Assembly: GCF_006539825.1 (NCBI RefSeq)
Contig: NZ_BJNT01000024.1
Location: forward strand, 1-62,055
Length of the DNA stretch: 62,055 bases
Direction of reading: 5' to 3'
From: Corynebacterium variabile
Lineage (GTDB): Bacteria; Actinomycetota; Actinomycetes; Mycobacteriales; Mycobacteriaceae
Part shown: piece by piece, positions 53,990-61,205 of the stretch
Numbering within the stretch: the stretch's first letter is position 1
Layout: every line of letters starts with the position of its first letter
The notes under the pieces: generated by a model
What the model saw: the letters and a program-made list of their open reading frames with translations, nothing else
Database searches by the model: none
What the model was told of the DNA's origin: nothing
Translations under genes and position numbers: made by a program

Positions 53990-54588
53990 GTGAGCGCCCC
54001 TGCCGTCGCATCGGAGCCGAGATACCGGGCCTGCGAACTGTTGACGTGCGGGTGGATGTCGAGCAGTCGGGCGCAGCCGGCGCAACGGACCGTGGTGCCG
54101 GGTGTCGCCGCCGGTGACAGGGTCTCGGCCTCGCAGTGGGCACAGAAGACGATGAGCGGGACGGCGTCCCCGGAGATGCCCGGGGCGGTGGCGACGGCCC
54201 GGATCTCCGAGCGCAGCATCCCGGCCTCCAGGGCGGCGGCGATGACGGTGAGGACCTGCCATTCGGTGCCGGTGACCAGCAGGCGCAGACCGACGGTGGC
54301 GGTGTCGAGCATGCGGCGCAGCTGGGGCAGTCCGGTGAGGCCGCGGTCGGTGCCGGGGCGCAGCAGTGCAGGGGTGGTGACCCGTGGTGCGCGGACCCGG
54401 ACCTGGAGCGGTTCGATGCCGCGGGCGCGGAGGTCGCGGAGCCAGTGGTCTCCGGCGCCGTCGTCCCCGTCGCCGAGGACGAGCATCTGCTCGCTGGAGG
54501 TGTCGTCGACGGGTGGGGGTGTCTCGGACCAGCGCGGCAGGCTGGTGGCCGGTGGTGCGGGGGCAGTGTCTGCTGTGGTCGCTGTCAT
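53986..54588 (-). CDS. DmmA-like subunit with zinc ribbon (2)
   Basis: A 200-residue protein with a disordered Pro/Thr N-terminus (about 1-35), an alpha/beta middle (GLRLLVTGTEWQVLTVIAAAL) and a C-terminal four-Cys ribbon (FCAHCEAET and RCAGCARLLD), then IHPHVNSSQARYLG. The ending parallels that of the 51016 protein. The first gene of the second HODM operon. GGGAGG lies 16 nt before the ATG, an unusually long spacing. Confidence 0.75.
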   Translation of the reverse strand: MTATTADTAPAPPATSLPRWSETPPPVDDTSSEQMLVLGDGDDGAGDHWLRDLRARGIEPLQVRVRAPRVTTPALLRPGTDRGLTGLPQLRRMLDTATVGLRLLVTGTEWQVLTVIAAALEAGMLRSEIRAVATAPGISGDAVPLIVFCAHCEAETLSPAATPGTTVRCAGCARLLDIHPHVNSSQARYLGSDATAGALT

Positions 54589-54622
54589 GAGTTCATTGTC
54601 ATGACCTCCCGTTTCACAGCGT

Positions 54623-54663
54623 GAGCCGCCCGGTTAAAGGACGGTGACGTCCCCGGGCGGCTC
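54623..54663. terminator. Hairpin between OCD-2 and the HODM-2 operon
   Basis: Perfect 11-bp arms GAGCCGCCCGG (54623-54633)/CCGGGCGGCTC (54653-54663), extendable by outer GTTTC/GAAAC pairing, with a second small stem GGACG/CGTCC in the loop. It should end OCD-2 transcription before the HODM-2 operon. No U-tract on either side. Confidence 0.6.
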
Positions 54664-54665
54664 GC

Positions 54666-54674
54666 GAAACACGG
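54666..54674 (+). promoter_or_regulatory. GAAACACGG element between OCD-2 and the HODM-2 operon
   Basis: The same 9-mer as upstream of OCD-1 and the amidase gene. It is 78 bp before the HODM-2 operon start and overlaps the base of the hairpin at 54623-54663. Confidence 0.4.
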
Positions 54675-54681
54675 TGGCAAT

Positions 54682-55827
54682 CTACGCCAGTTCAGGCTTC
54701 TCCCACAGGTTGAGCACCTGGCCGATGTTCTTCTCCTCGGCGGTGGCGTAGAGGTCGGTCGCCCAGGCGACGTCCTCGACCGGCATGCCGCCGACGGAGT
54801 AGATCGTCACCGTCTCGGGGTCCCAGCCCGGGGCCTTGCCCTCGGCGACATCGGCGACGACCTCGATCTTGGACTTGTCGAGCTTGCCCTCGCGGGCCAG
54901 GTCGTACCACTTGGTGCCCGGGATGCCGAGCAGGACGAAGGCCTGGTCGCCGTACTCCTCCTCCCAGGCCTCGTAAAGACCGTAGGCGTCGAGCACCAGG
55001 CGGGCGTTGCCCGAGAGGAACTCGTCGTCGAAGCGGGCGGCGGCCGGGGCGGCGACGAGGCAGCCCGGCTTGAGCCACTCCTCCTTGAAGTAGGGGAAGG
55101 CGGACGGGCCGGCGGCATCGGTGGTGGTGGACGCCATGACGATGTCCGCGTCCTTCACGGCTTCCTCGATGGAGTCGCAGCCGACGACCGTCACGTCCGG
55201 GTACTTCTCGTTGATGTAGGCGGCGAAGTTGTCGATGCCGCGCTGGGACCGGCCCTTGACCTTGATGGTCTCGATGCCGGGTCGCAGAGCGATGATGGCG
55301 TCGGTGTTGGTCTTGGCCATGACGCCCGGGCCGACGACGGCGAGGATCTTGGAGTCCGGGTTGGACAGGTACTTCACACCGACGCCGGGGACGGCACCGG
55401 TGCGCACGGCGGAGAGGATGTTGGCGCTCATGATCGCCTTCGGGGCACCGGTGACGGTGTCGTTGAGGACGAAGACGTGGATGGAGCGCGGCAGGCCGTC
55501 CTTCTTGTTCTCAGCGTTGGAGCCGTACCACTTCACACCGGTGTTGTTGAAGCGACCGCCGAGGTAGGCCGGCATCGCCATGAAGCGGCGGTCCGGACCG
55601 TCGGCGGGCATGCCCTCGAACTCGGGCTTCTCCGGGAAGGAGATCATCGCACCGTGGGAGTTGTGGTTGAGACCGGCCATCATGTAGTCGCCCTTGTTGA
55701 GCAGGATGAGGGTCTCCTCCATGACGTCGACACAGCGGGCGATGTCCTGCACACCTGCGGCGATCATGTCGGGTTCGCTGAGGTAGCGGAAGTTGATGGT
55801 CGTGTCTGCGGTGATGGCGGTAGTCAT
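54682..55827 (-). CDS. Ornithine cyclodeaminase/mu-crystallin family protein (OCD-2)
   Basis: A 381-residue paralogue of OCD-1, equal in length and sharing GPDRRFMAMPAYLGG, GVKWYGSN, LPRSIH, RTGAVPGVG and IYSVGGMPVEDVAWAT. The Rossmann motif reads VVGPGVMAKTNTDAI. AAGGAG lies eight nt before the ATG. It stands alone between two intergenic regions with the shared elements, downstream of the amidase on the same strand. Its presumed oxidase partner (57307) lies beyond the amidase on the other strand, unlike the fused arrangement at OCD-1. Confidence 0.88.
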   Translation of the reverse strand: MTTAITADTTINFRYLSEPDMIAAGVQDIARCVDVMEETLILLNKGDYMMAGLNHNSHGAMISFPEKPEFEGMPADGPDRRFMAMPAYLGGRFNNTGVKWYGSNAENKKDGLPRSIHVFVLNDTVTGAPKAIMSANILSAVRTGAVPGVGVKYLSNPDSKILAVVGPGVMAKTNTDAIIALRPGIETIKVKGRSQRGIDNFAAYINEKYPDVTVVGCDSIEEAVKDADIVMASTTTDAAGPSAFPYFKEEWLKPGCLVAAPAAARFDDEFLSGNARLVLDAYGLYEAWEEEYGDQAFVLLGIPGTKWYDLAREGKLDKSKIEVVADVAEGKAPGWDPETVTIYSVGGMPVEDVAWATDLYATAEEKNIGQVLNLWEKPELA

Positions 55828-55865
55828 GTGCGGGCGCTCCTTGCGATTCCCTTGAGTGGCGGACG

Positions 55866-55887
55866 TTGAATAATATGAAACTTACGG
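55866..55887. promoter_or_regulatory. Element shared with the cupin-HODM-1 upstream region (site B)
   Basis: TTGAATAATA then TGAAACTTACGG, 38 bp before the OCD-2 start codon. It matches site A (51916-51937) at 17 of 22 positions. On the minus strand it includes a -10-like TATTAT. The core GAAACTTACGG is GAAACACGG with two inserted bases. Confidence 0.5.
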
Positions 55888-55928
55888 AGGGCGCTTTTCC
55901 GTCCCGTCAACGAGTTGTTTCGCGTCGG

Positions 55929-57188
55929 TTAATCATTTCCGGCGAGTGCGGCCAGCGACCGCGTCAGCGCGCGGAGACCTGCGATGACGTCATCGTCCGC
56001 GGCATCCTCCAGCGGAGAGTGGGAGATGCCGTGCGGCGAGCGGACGAAGAGCATCGAGGTCGGCATGACCGGCGCGAGAATGCCGGAATCATGGCCGGCC
56101 TGGGTCGGCACCTCCGGCAGGTACTCCCCCGCCTCGGCGGCGAGCTTGCCGTGCAGGTCCCGCAACTCCTCGTCGAACTCGACGACCGGGGCATGCGAGA
56201 TCTTCGCCACCGTCACCTCCACCCCGTGACCCTCTCCCGCTTCACGGGCGGCGGACGCGATCCGGTCGACCATCTCGACGAGCACCTCATCGGTCGCAGC
56301 GCGGGCATCGAGCAGTGCCACCACCCGTGCCGGAACGACGTTCGGCCCGCCGGGCTCGACATGGAAGCGTCCGAACGTGGCGCGGGCGTCCAGCTCCTCA
56401 GCGACCGCCCGGGCGGCGAGAACAGTGGACGCGAAGGGCAGGGCGGCGTCCTTCCGGTCGAACAGACGGGCGGTGCCGGCATGGTCGGCGACACCGTCGA
56501 AGGTGAACGACCAGCGACCGTGCGGCCAGATCGCCGAGGCCACGCCGACCGGCGCCTCCAGGCCGACGAGCTGCTTCCCCTGCTCGATGTGCACCTCGAC
56601 CTGGGCCCCGGAGCGGGTGATCTCGGCGTCGTCCCGGCCGATGCGGTCCGGGTCCGCTCCGGCGGCACGCATCGCCTCGGCGAGACTCACCCCGTCGGCA
56701 TCGGTGAGCGCGCGGGCCTTCTCCGGATCCAACACACCGGACATGAGCTTGGAACCGAGGCAGGCCACGCCGAAACGGGTGCCTTCCTCATCCATGTAGT
56801 CGACGACGCCGACCGGCCGGGCACGGACGAACTCCCCGCGCGCCTCGGCGGCGGCGAGGGCGTCGACGGCGAGGAAACCGAGCAGGACGCCGAGCGGACC
56901 GTCCCACTTCCCGCCGTCGGCGACCGAGTCGAGGTGCGATCCGGTGACGACCCCGGCATCCCCGTCGGCAGGGCGCCCACCCCACCAGGCGCGGATATTG
57001 CCGTTGGCGTCGGCGTGGACCTCCATCCCGCGGGCGGACGCCTGAGCGGTGAACCACCTGCGCAGGGCGGCGTCCTCCGCGGTCCAGGAGTAGCGGCGGG
57101 TGCCGGTGGGGTGGACCCCGATCCGGTCGAGCTCCGCCCACATGGCGCGGAAGGTGGTCAGGGCGGTGTCTGGCACATCAATTAGCAT
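55929..57188 (-). CDS. M20-family amidase (N-carbamoyl-amino acid hydrolase/allantoate amidohydrolase type)
   Basis: A 419-residue dinuclear zinc amidase. Metal and catalytic residues are visible in TGSHLDSVADGG, DEEGTRFGVACLGS, HIEQGKQL and the C-terminal SPHGISHSPLE. The lid domain includes DGVADHAGTARL. This group hydrolyses N-carbamoyl amino acids, allantoate or ureido compounds, releasing ammonia. AGGAAG precedes the ATG. It is divergent from oxidase 2, with a perfect GAAACAC/GTGTTTC palindrome between them. A link to N-methyl hydantoin or creatinine-type substrates is conceivable but unproven. Confidence 0.88.
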   Translation of the reverse strand: MLIDVPDTALTTFRAMWAELDRIGVHPTGTRRYSWTAEDAALRRWFTAQASARGMEVHADANGNIRAWWGGRPADGDAGVVTGSHLDSVADGGKWDGPLGVLLGFLAVDALAAAEARGEFVRARPVGVVDYMDEEGTRFGVACLGSKLMSGVLDPEKARALTDADGVSLAEAMRAAGADPDRIGRDDAEITRSGAQVEVHIEQGKQLVGLEAPVGVASAIWPHGRWSFTFDGVADHAGTARLFDRKDAALPFASTVLAARAVAEELDARATFGRFHVEPGGPNVVPARVVALLDARAATDEVLVEMVDRIASAAREAGEGHGVEVTVAKISHAPVVEFDEELRDLHGKLAAEAGEYLPEVPTQAGHDSGILAPVMPTSMLFVRSPHGISHSPLEDAADDDVIAGLRALTRSLAALAGND

Positions 57189-57213
57189 GCGTTCTTCCTG
57201 TCGTTACATTCCG

Positions 57214-57232
57214 GAAACACGGAAAGTGTTTC
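57214..57232. promoter_or_regulatory. Palindromic operator GAAACAC-N5-GTGTTTC in the divergent amidase/oxidase-2 gap
   Basis: Perfect seven-bp arms (57214-57220 and 57226-57232) separated by GGAAA. It lies 25 bp before the amidase ATG and 74 bp before oxidase 2. The left arm continues to GAAACACGG, the 9-mer seen at OCD-1 and at the HODM-2 operon. The two-fold symmetry suits a dimeric repressor serving both genes. Confidence 0.55.
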
Positions 57233-57306
57233 ATCTCAGTTGTCTCCGATTCACAGCAAGAATCTTCGTCCAGCATACGCTTCACCCACAGACAGGACAA
57301 CAGCAC

Positions 57307-58530
57307 ATGAGCACCGGAAGCACCACCACCAGCACAGACACCTACGACTACGTCATCGTCGGCGGCGGCCTCGAAGGCCTCGCGATCGCCTGGGGACTGA
57401 CCTCCCGCGGCGAGAAGAGCGTCCTCGTCATCGAACGCGACCAGCTCTGCGGCGGCATGACCGGCAAGTCCTCCGGCGTCGTCCGCGCCCACTACGGCAC
57501 CCCCTCGGTGGCGAAGATGGGCTGGAAGGGCACGAAGTTCTTCCACGACGCCCCCGAGATCCTCGGCGACGACTGCGGCTTCCGTAACTGCGGCTACATG
57601 GTCGCCGTCGGTGAGGAGAACGTCGGCAACCTCGAGGCCACCATCGCCATGCAACAGGGCCTCGGCGTGGATGTCGAGTTCATCGGCGGCGACAAGGCCC
57701 GCGAGCTCTGGCCCGGCCTGCACGTCGACGACTTCGCGAAGATCGCCTACGAGCCCCTCGGCGGACGCGGCGACGCCCCGATGCTCGGCATGGCCTTCTC
57801 CGTCGTCGCCCGTCAGCAGGGCGCGAAGATCCGTCAGGGCACCACCGTCACCGGCTTCACCCGTGAATCCGAGGCCGACGGGGCCCGGGTCACCGGCGTC
57901 ACCCTCGGCGACGGCTCCACCGTCGGTGCGGGCCAGGTCATCCTCGCCACCGGTGCCTGGGCCGCCCAACTGGGCGAGACTATCGGCCTGGACATCCCGG
58001 TCCGCGCCCAGCGCGCCCAGCTCATGCTCGTCGACCCCGGCGAGCCGCTCCCCCACGTCCCGGTACTCTCCGACCTCGTCAGCCTGCAGTACCTCGCCGG
58101 CGAGCCCAACGGCGACATCCTCTGCGGCAACTCCGACCACCACGACGTCCACTGGGCCGACCCGGACAACTACCCCAACAAGGCCGACGACGACTTCATC
58201 GAGTGGACCATCGGCAAGCTCATGCACCGCCTGCCGGACATGCCGAACCCCGGACTGACCAGCACCTACGCCGGCTGCTACGACACGACCCCCGACTACA
58301 ACCCGATCATGGGCCCCTCCGGGATCGACGGACTCTTCCTCGCCGTCGGCTTCTCCGGCCACGGCTTCAAGATCGCCCCGGCCGTCGCGGAGTTCGTCGC
58401 CGACCTGCTGCTCGACGGGGACTCCTCCGACCCGGACATCCCGGCCTCTGACTTCCGGCTGTCCCGCTTCGCCGAGGGCGACCTCACCCGCAGCCTGCAC
58501 CCCTACATCGGTGCCGGCGAGATGCGCTGA
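57307..58530 (+). CDS. FAD-dependent oxidase, DAO/SoxB family (oxidase 2)
   Basis: A 407-residue flavoprotein of the D-amino acid oxidase/sarcosine oxidase beta group. The FAD motif is YVIVGGGLEGLAIAWGL. TGKSSGVVRAHYG resembles the flavin contact of SoxB-type enzymes. The C-terminal block FSGHGFKIAPAVAEFVADLL is conserved, and YAGCYDTTPDYNPIMG lies at the substrate entrance. It differs from oxidase 1 and is nearer the multi-subunit class. It should oxidise an N-alkyl or other amine, perhaps with OCD-2. The ATG is weakly supplied with a ribosome site (AGGAC). Confidence 0.87.
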   Translation: MSTGSTTTSTDTYDYVIVGGGLEGLAIAWGLTSRGEKSVLVIERDQLCGGMTGKSSGVVRAHYGTPSVAKMGWKGTKFFHDAPEILGDDCGFRNCGYMVAVGEENVGNLEATIAMQQGLGVDVEFIGGDKARELWPGLHVDDFAKIAYEPLGGRGDAPMLGMAFSVVARQQGAKIRQGTTVTGFTRESEADGARVTGVTLGDGSTVGAGQVILATGAWAAQLGETIGLDIPVRAQRAQLMLVDPGEPLPHVPVLSDLVSLQYLAGEPNGDILCGNSDHHDVHWADPDNYPNKADDDFIEWTIGKLMHRLPDMPNPGLTSTYAGCYDTTPDYNPIMGPSGIDGLFLAVGFSGHGFKIAPAVAEFVADLLLDGDSSDPDIPASDFRLSRFAEGDLTRSLHPYIGAGEMR

Positions 58531-58576
58531 CCTTCTTACCCTGTGGTTTCCCGCGGTTACAGCTACGATCATTGCC

Positions 58577-59242
58577 ATGACACCCCAGCCTGGCATCCCG
58601 GACCACGAGCTCGACGATCCGCAGTCCCCGGTCGAGGACCACTCCATCGAGGTCGGCCTCGGCCACCGGGTACGCGCCCTGCGCACCTCCCGGGGCATGT
58701 CGGTCGCCGCACTCTCGGAACGGGCGGGCCTGTCCAAGGCGATGCTCTCGAAGATCGAGAACGCCCAGACCTCCTGCTCCCTGACCTCGGTGGCTCACCT
58801 CGCCGCCGCCCTGGACGTCCCGGTCGCCACGCTTTTCCAGGACTCCTCGGTGGAGCGTCCGGTCGCCTACACCCCGGCCGGCAAGGGAACACTCATCGAC
58901 GGTCGCGGCACCCGCCACAACCACATCTACGAACTGCTCGGCTCCTTCCGGGGCCGCGGCGGTTCCGCCTCCGGTCCGCACCTGGAACCCGTCCTCGTCA
59001 CCCTCAACAACCGTTCGGAGACCTACCCACGTTTCCAGCACCCGGGCACCGAACTGCTCTACATGCTCGACGGTGACATGACCTACCGGTACCAGGAAAC
59101 CGACTACCGCATGCAGCCCGGCGACGCCCTCCTCCTCGACGGCGAAGGCGTCCACGGCCCCACCGAGCTCACCGAACTGCCCATCCGTTTCCTGGCGATC
59201 ACCGCCTACCCGACCGACACCACCGGCGCACCCGCCGACTGA
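58577..59242 (+). CDS. XRE-family regulator with cupin domain (PuuR-like)
   Basis: A 221-residue regulator. The N-terminal helix-turn-helix (about residues 28-83, VRALRTSRGMSVAALSERAG and SKAMLSKIENAQ) is followed by a C-terminal cupin (HPGTELLYMLDGDMTYRY, MQPGDALLLDGEGVHGP). The plan is that of PuuR, which controls putrescine catabolism. A TACGAT box seven nt before the ATG suggests a leaderless message. It sits between oxidase 2 and the PuuD-like gene, the best candidate for the regulator that reads the GAAACAC operators. Confidence 0.9.
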   Translation: MTPQPGIPDHELDDPQSPVEDHSIEVGLGHRVRALRTSRGMSVAALSERAGLSKAMLSKIENAQTSCSLTSVAHLAAALDVPVATLFQDSSVERPVAYTPAGKGTLIDGRGTRHNHIYELLGSFRGRGGSASGPHLEPVLVTLNNRSETYPRFQHPGTELLYMLDGDMTYRYQETDYRMQPGDALLLDGEGVHGPTELTELPIRFLAITAYPTDTTGAPAD

Positions 59243-59262
59243 TCCAGCAAGGAGCACCGACC

Positions 59263-60015
59263 GTGACAGCTCTCCCCTCCGTGACCACTGTCGAGGTGTT
59301 CCACCCCCTGACCTCCCGACCAGACGCACCCGAATTCCACGACCTCCTCGGCGTCCTCAATGACGGTGTGCGTGCCGCCGTCGACGCGCTGGGCTGGAGC
59401 GTCCACTTCACCGCCTCCGGCGAGGTCGGCGCCGATGCCGCCCTCGCCGCCGCCCGGGACGCCGATCTGCTCATCGTCATGGGCGGGGAGGATGTCACCC
59501 CCACCCTCTACGGAGCCACCGCCGACTACGAGGACGCCGGCCTGCACCGTCCTGCCGCCGACATCGCCGAAATCGCCGTCATCCGGGACGCCGTGGCCCG
59601 TCGCGCCCCGCTACTCGGCATCTGCCGCGGACTGCAGCTGATCAACGTCGCCTTCGGCGGCACGCTGGTCCAGCACCTCCCGCCGGACTGCCTGCACCGG
59701 GACCCCGGCGCCGACCCCTTCGTCACCACCACGGTGGCGCCGGTCCCCGGGACCGACGCCGACGGCCTCGACCTGGCGTCCCCCGTGCGTTGCACCCACC
59801 ACCAGGCCGTCGGGGAGCTCGGTGCCGGCCTCACCGTCGTTGCCCGCGCCGGCGACGGGGTGGTTGAGGCGGTCCTGCACGAGGACGCCCCGCTGACCGG
59901 TGTCCAGTGGCACCCCGAGCATCCCGACGTCGCCGTGGACCAGCTGACCACGCTCCTCGAGCGGATGCGCAGGCAGCTGGAACGGGTCAGTCGGTCTGAT
60001 GCTGCCGCATCCTGA
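59263..60015 (+). CDS. Class I glutamine amidotransferase-like hydrolase (PuuD-like)
   Basis: A 250-residue type 1 GATase-fold hydrolase of the peptidase C26 group. The nucleophile Cys lies in LLGICRGLQLINV. The His and Glu are in VQWHPEHP, and CTHHQAVG is also family-typical. PuuD removes the gamma-glutamyl group from gamma-glutamyl-GABA. By analogy this protein may hydrolyse a gamma-glutamyl amide produced in the amine pathway. The GTG start has AAGGAG eight nt upstream and follows the regulator by 20 bp. Confidence 0.9.
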   Translation: MTALPSVTTVEVFHPLTSRPDAPEFHDLLGVLNDGVRAAVDALGWSVHFTASGEVGADAALAAARDADLLIVMGGEDVTPTLYGATADYEDAGLHRPAADIAEIAVIRDAVARRAPLLGICRGLQLINVAFGGTLVQHLPPDCLHRDPGADPFVTTTVAPVPGTDADGLDLASPVRCTHHQAVGELGAGLTVVARAGDGVVEAVLHEDAPLTGVQWHPEHPDVAVDQLTTLLERMRRQLERVSRSDAAAS

Positions 60016-61177
60016 CCTCGGACATCCTGGACTGTACCTCGACGGTCAGCGTGTGCTCGGGGTCTGAACTGTCGTCCTTGTCCCTGCCGGAGGGGATGAC
60101 GGTACCGTCGAGCTGCTCACAATCCCCGTCACTGGCCGCAACCTCGGAGCAGTCCACCTGCAGCAGGTAGGACGGGCCGTCCGCCTCAGTCGGCACCAGG
60201 ACATCGACACCGCTCAGGCGGCTGTCGATGATGACCCGCGCGTCCTTCCTGTCGGTCGGGAAGTCCAGGTTCCGCAGATCGACGTCGACGTCGGCGAGCA
60301 GGGCCTTCACCGTGTGGTCCCGCTCGAGGGACTCCACCGTGACCGTCGACCCGGTGAACCGTCGCGAACTCATGGTGTCCGTGTCCTCGTTCTTGACGTT
60401 GCCGGCCCCGAACCCGAGTGCGGCGACCAGGGCGACAAACGCCAGCACCAGCGCCAGCACCACGCCGAGCACCACGCAGCCGAGTCGACGCCAGGCGCTG
60501 CGACGCGGACGGGTCGGGGGGTGGGCTCCGGCGGCACGGGCAGGTCCCAGGCGAAGGGGGCGGTACCCAGCGGATCCCAGGACGGCGGGGTGGTGCGCGG
60601 CGGGGTGAACCCCTCCGCCGGAGTCAGCGTGCCCAGGTCGACGCCTCGGTAGGTGGCGTCCTGCTCAGTGGTGACCGGGGTGGTGAGCCTTGCGGGTGGA
60701 ACGGGAAGTCGCTGGTGCAGCAGCCACCATGCCACCGCGGTGACCACCACGCCGCCGACGACGCCGCCGAGCGTGACACCGCCGCGACCGGTACCTCCGA
60801 GGACCAGCAGGATGATGCCGACGATGAGGGTGCGCGTACCGACCTCACGGTCAGGGGTCTAGCGCGGGTCCCGCTCGTTCTTCAGCAGCACCTCCACCGG
60901 CGACAGCGGGACGCCGGTAGCGCGGCATGACCAGCAGGGCCACCAGGTAGAACCACAGCCCCCGGCCACCGAGGGTGACGCTGAGACCCACCACGAGGCG
61001 GACCAGGACCGGGGAGACCTGGTAGCGGACGGCGATGCCCTCACACACACCGAAGAACCAGGTGTTCGGGGACTGGGAGCGGGGAAGCCGGACCGGCCGG
61101 GTCGTCCACATCCGGCGGACCTGGGGTCTCGAAGCTCTCCGTCTTGTTGTCTGTCGTTCAGGCACTCTGGAGTCCAT
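59987..61177 (-). pseudogene. Disrupted PspC-domain membrane protein gene
   Basis: Read on the minus strand from the ATG at 61177, coding segments of one PspC-type protein lie in several frames. An acidic N-terminal stretch (TESFETPGPPDVDDPAG) lies in one frame. The PspC helix pair (FFGVCEGIAVRYQVSP, RGLWFYLVALLVMP) lies in a second. VEVLLKNERDPR ending in TAG at 60859-60861 is in a third. After that stop the third frame continues with LIVGIILLVLGGTGRGG. A further shift near the C6 run at 60516-60521 leads to the last open part (60475-59987), with a transmembrane segment and a beta-rich C-terminal domain. At least four breaks mean decay or poor local sequence. It overlaps the PuuD-like gene by 29 bp. 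Confidence 0.65.
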
Positions 61178-61205
61178 GACCACCACCAGTGTGCCTGAAC
61201 GACAG
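61151..61205. repeat. 15-bp inverted repeat around overlapping divergent start codons
   Basis: CTGTCGTTCAGGCAC (61151-61165) and GTGCCTGAACGACAG (61191-61205) are perfect complements with a 25-bp spacer. In the spacer, CATG (61175-61178) provides an ATG for each strand, so both reading frames begin a few residues before the shared VPERQ sequence encoded by the arms. Confidence 0.6.
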
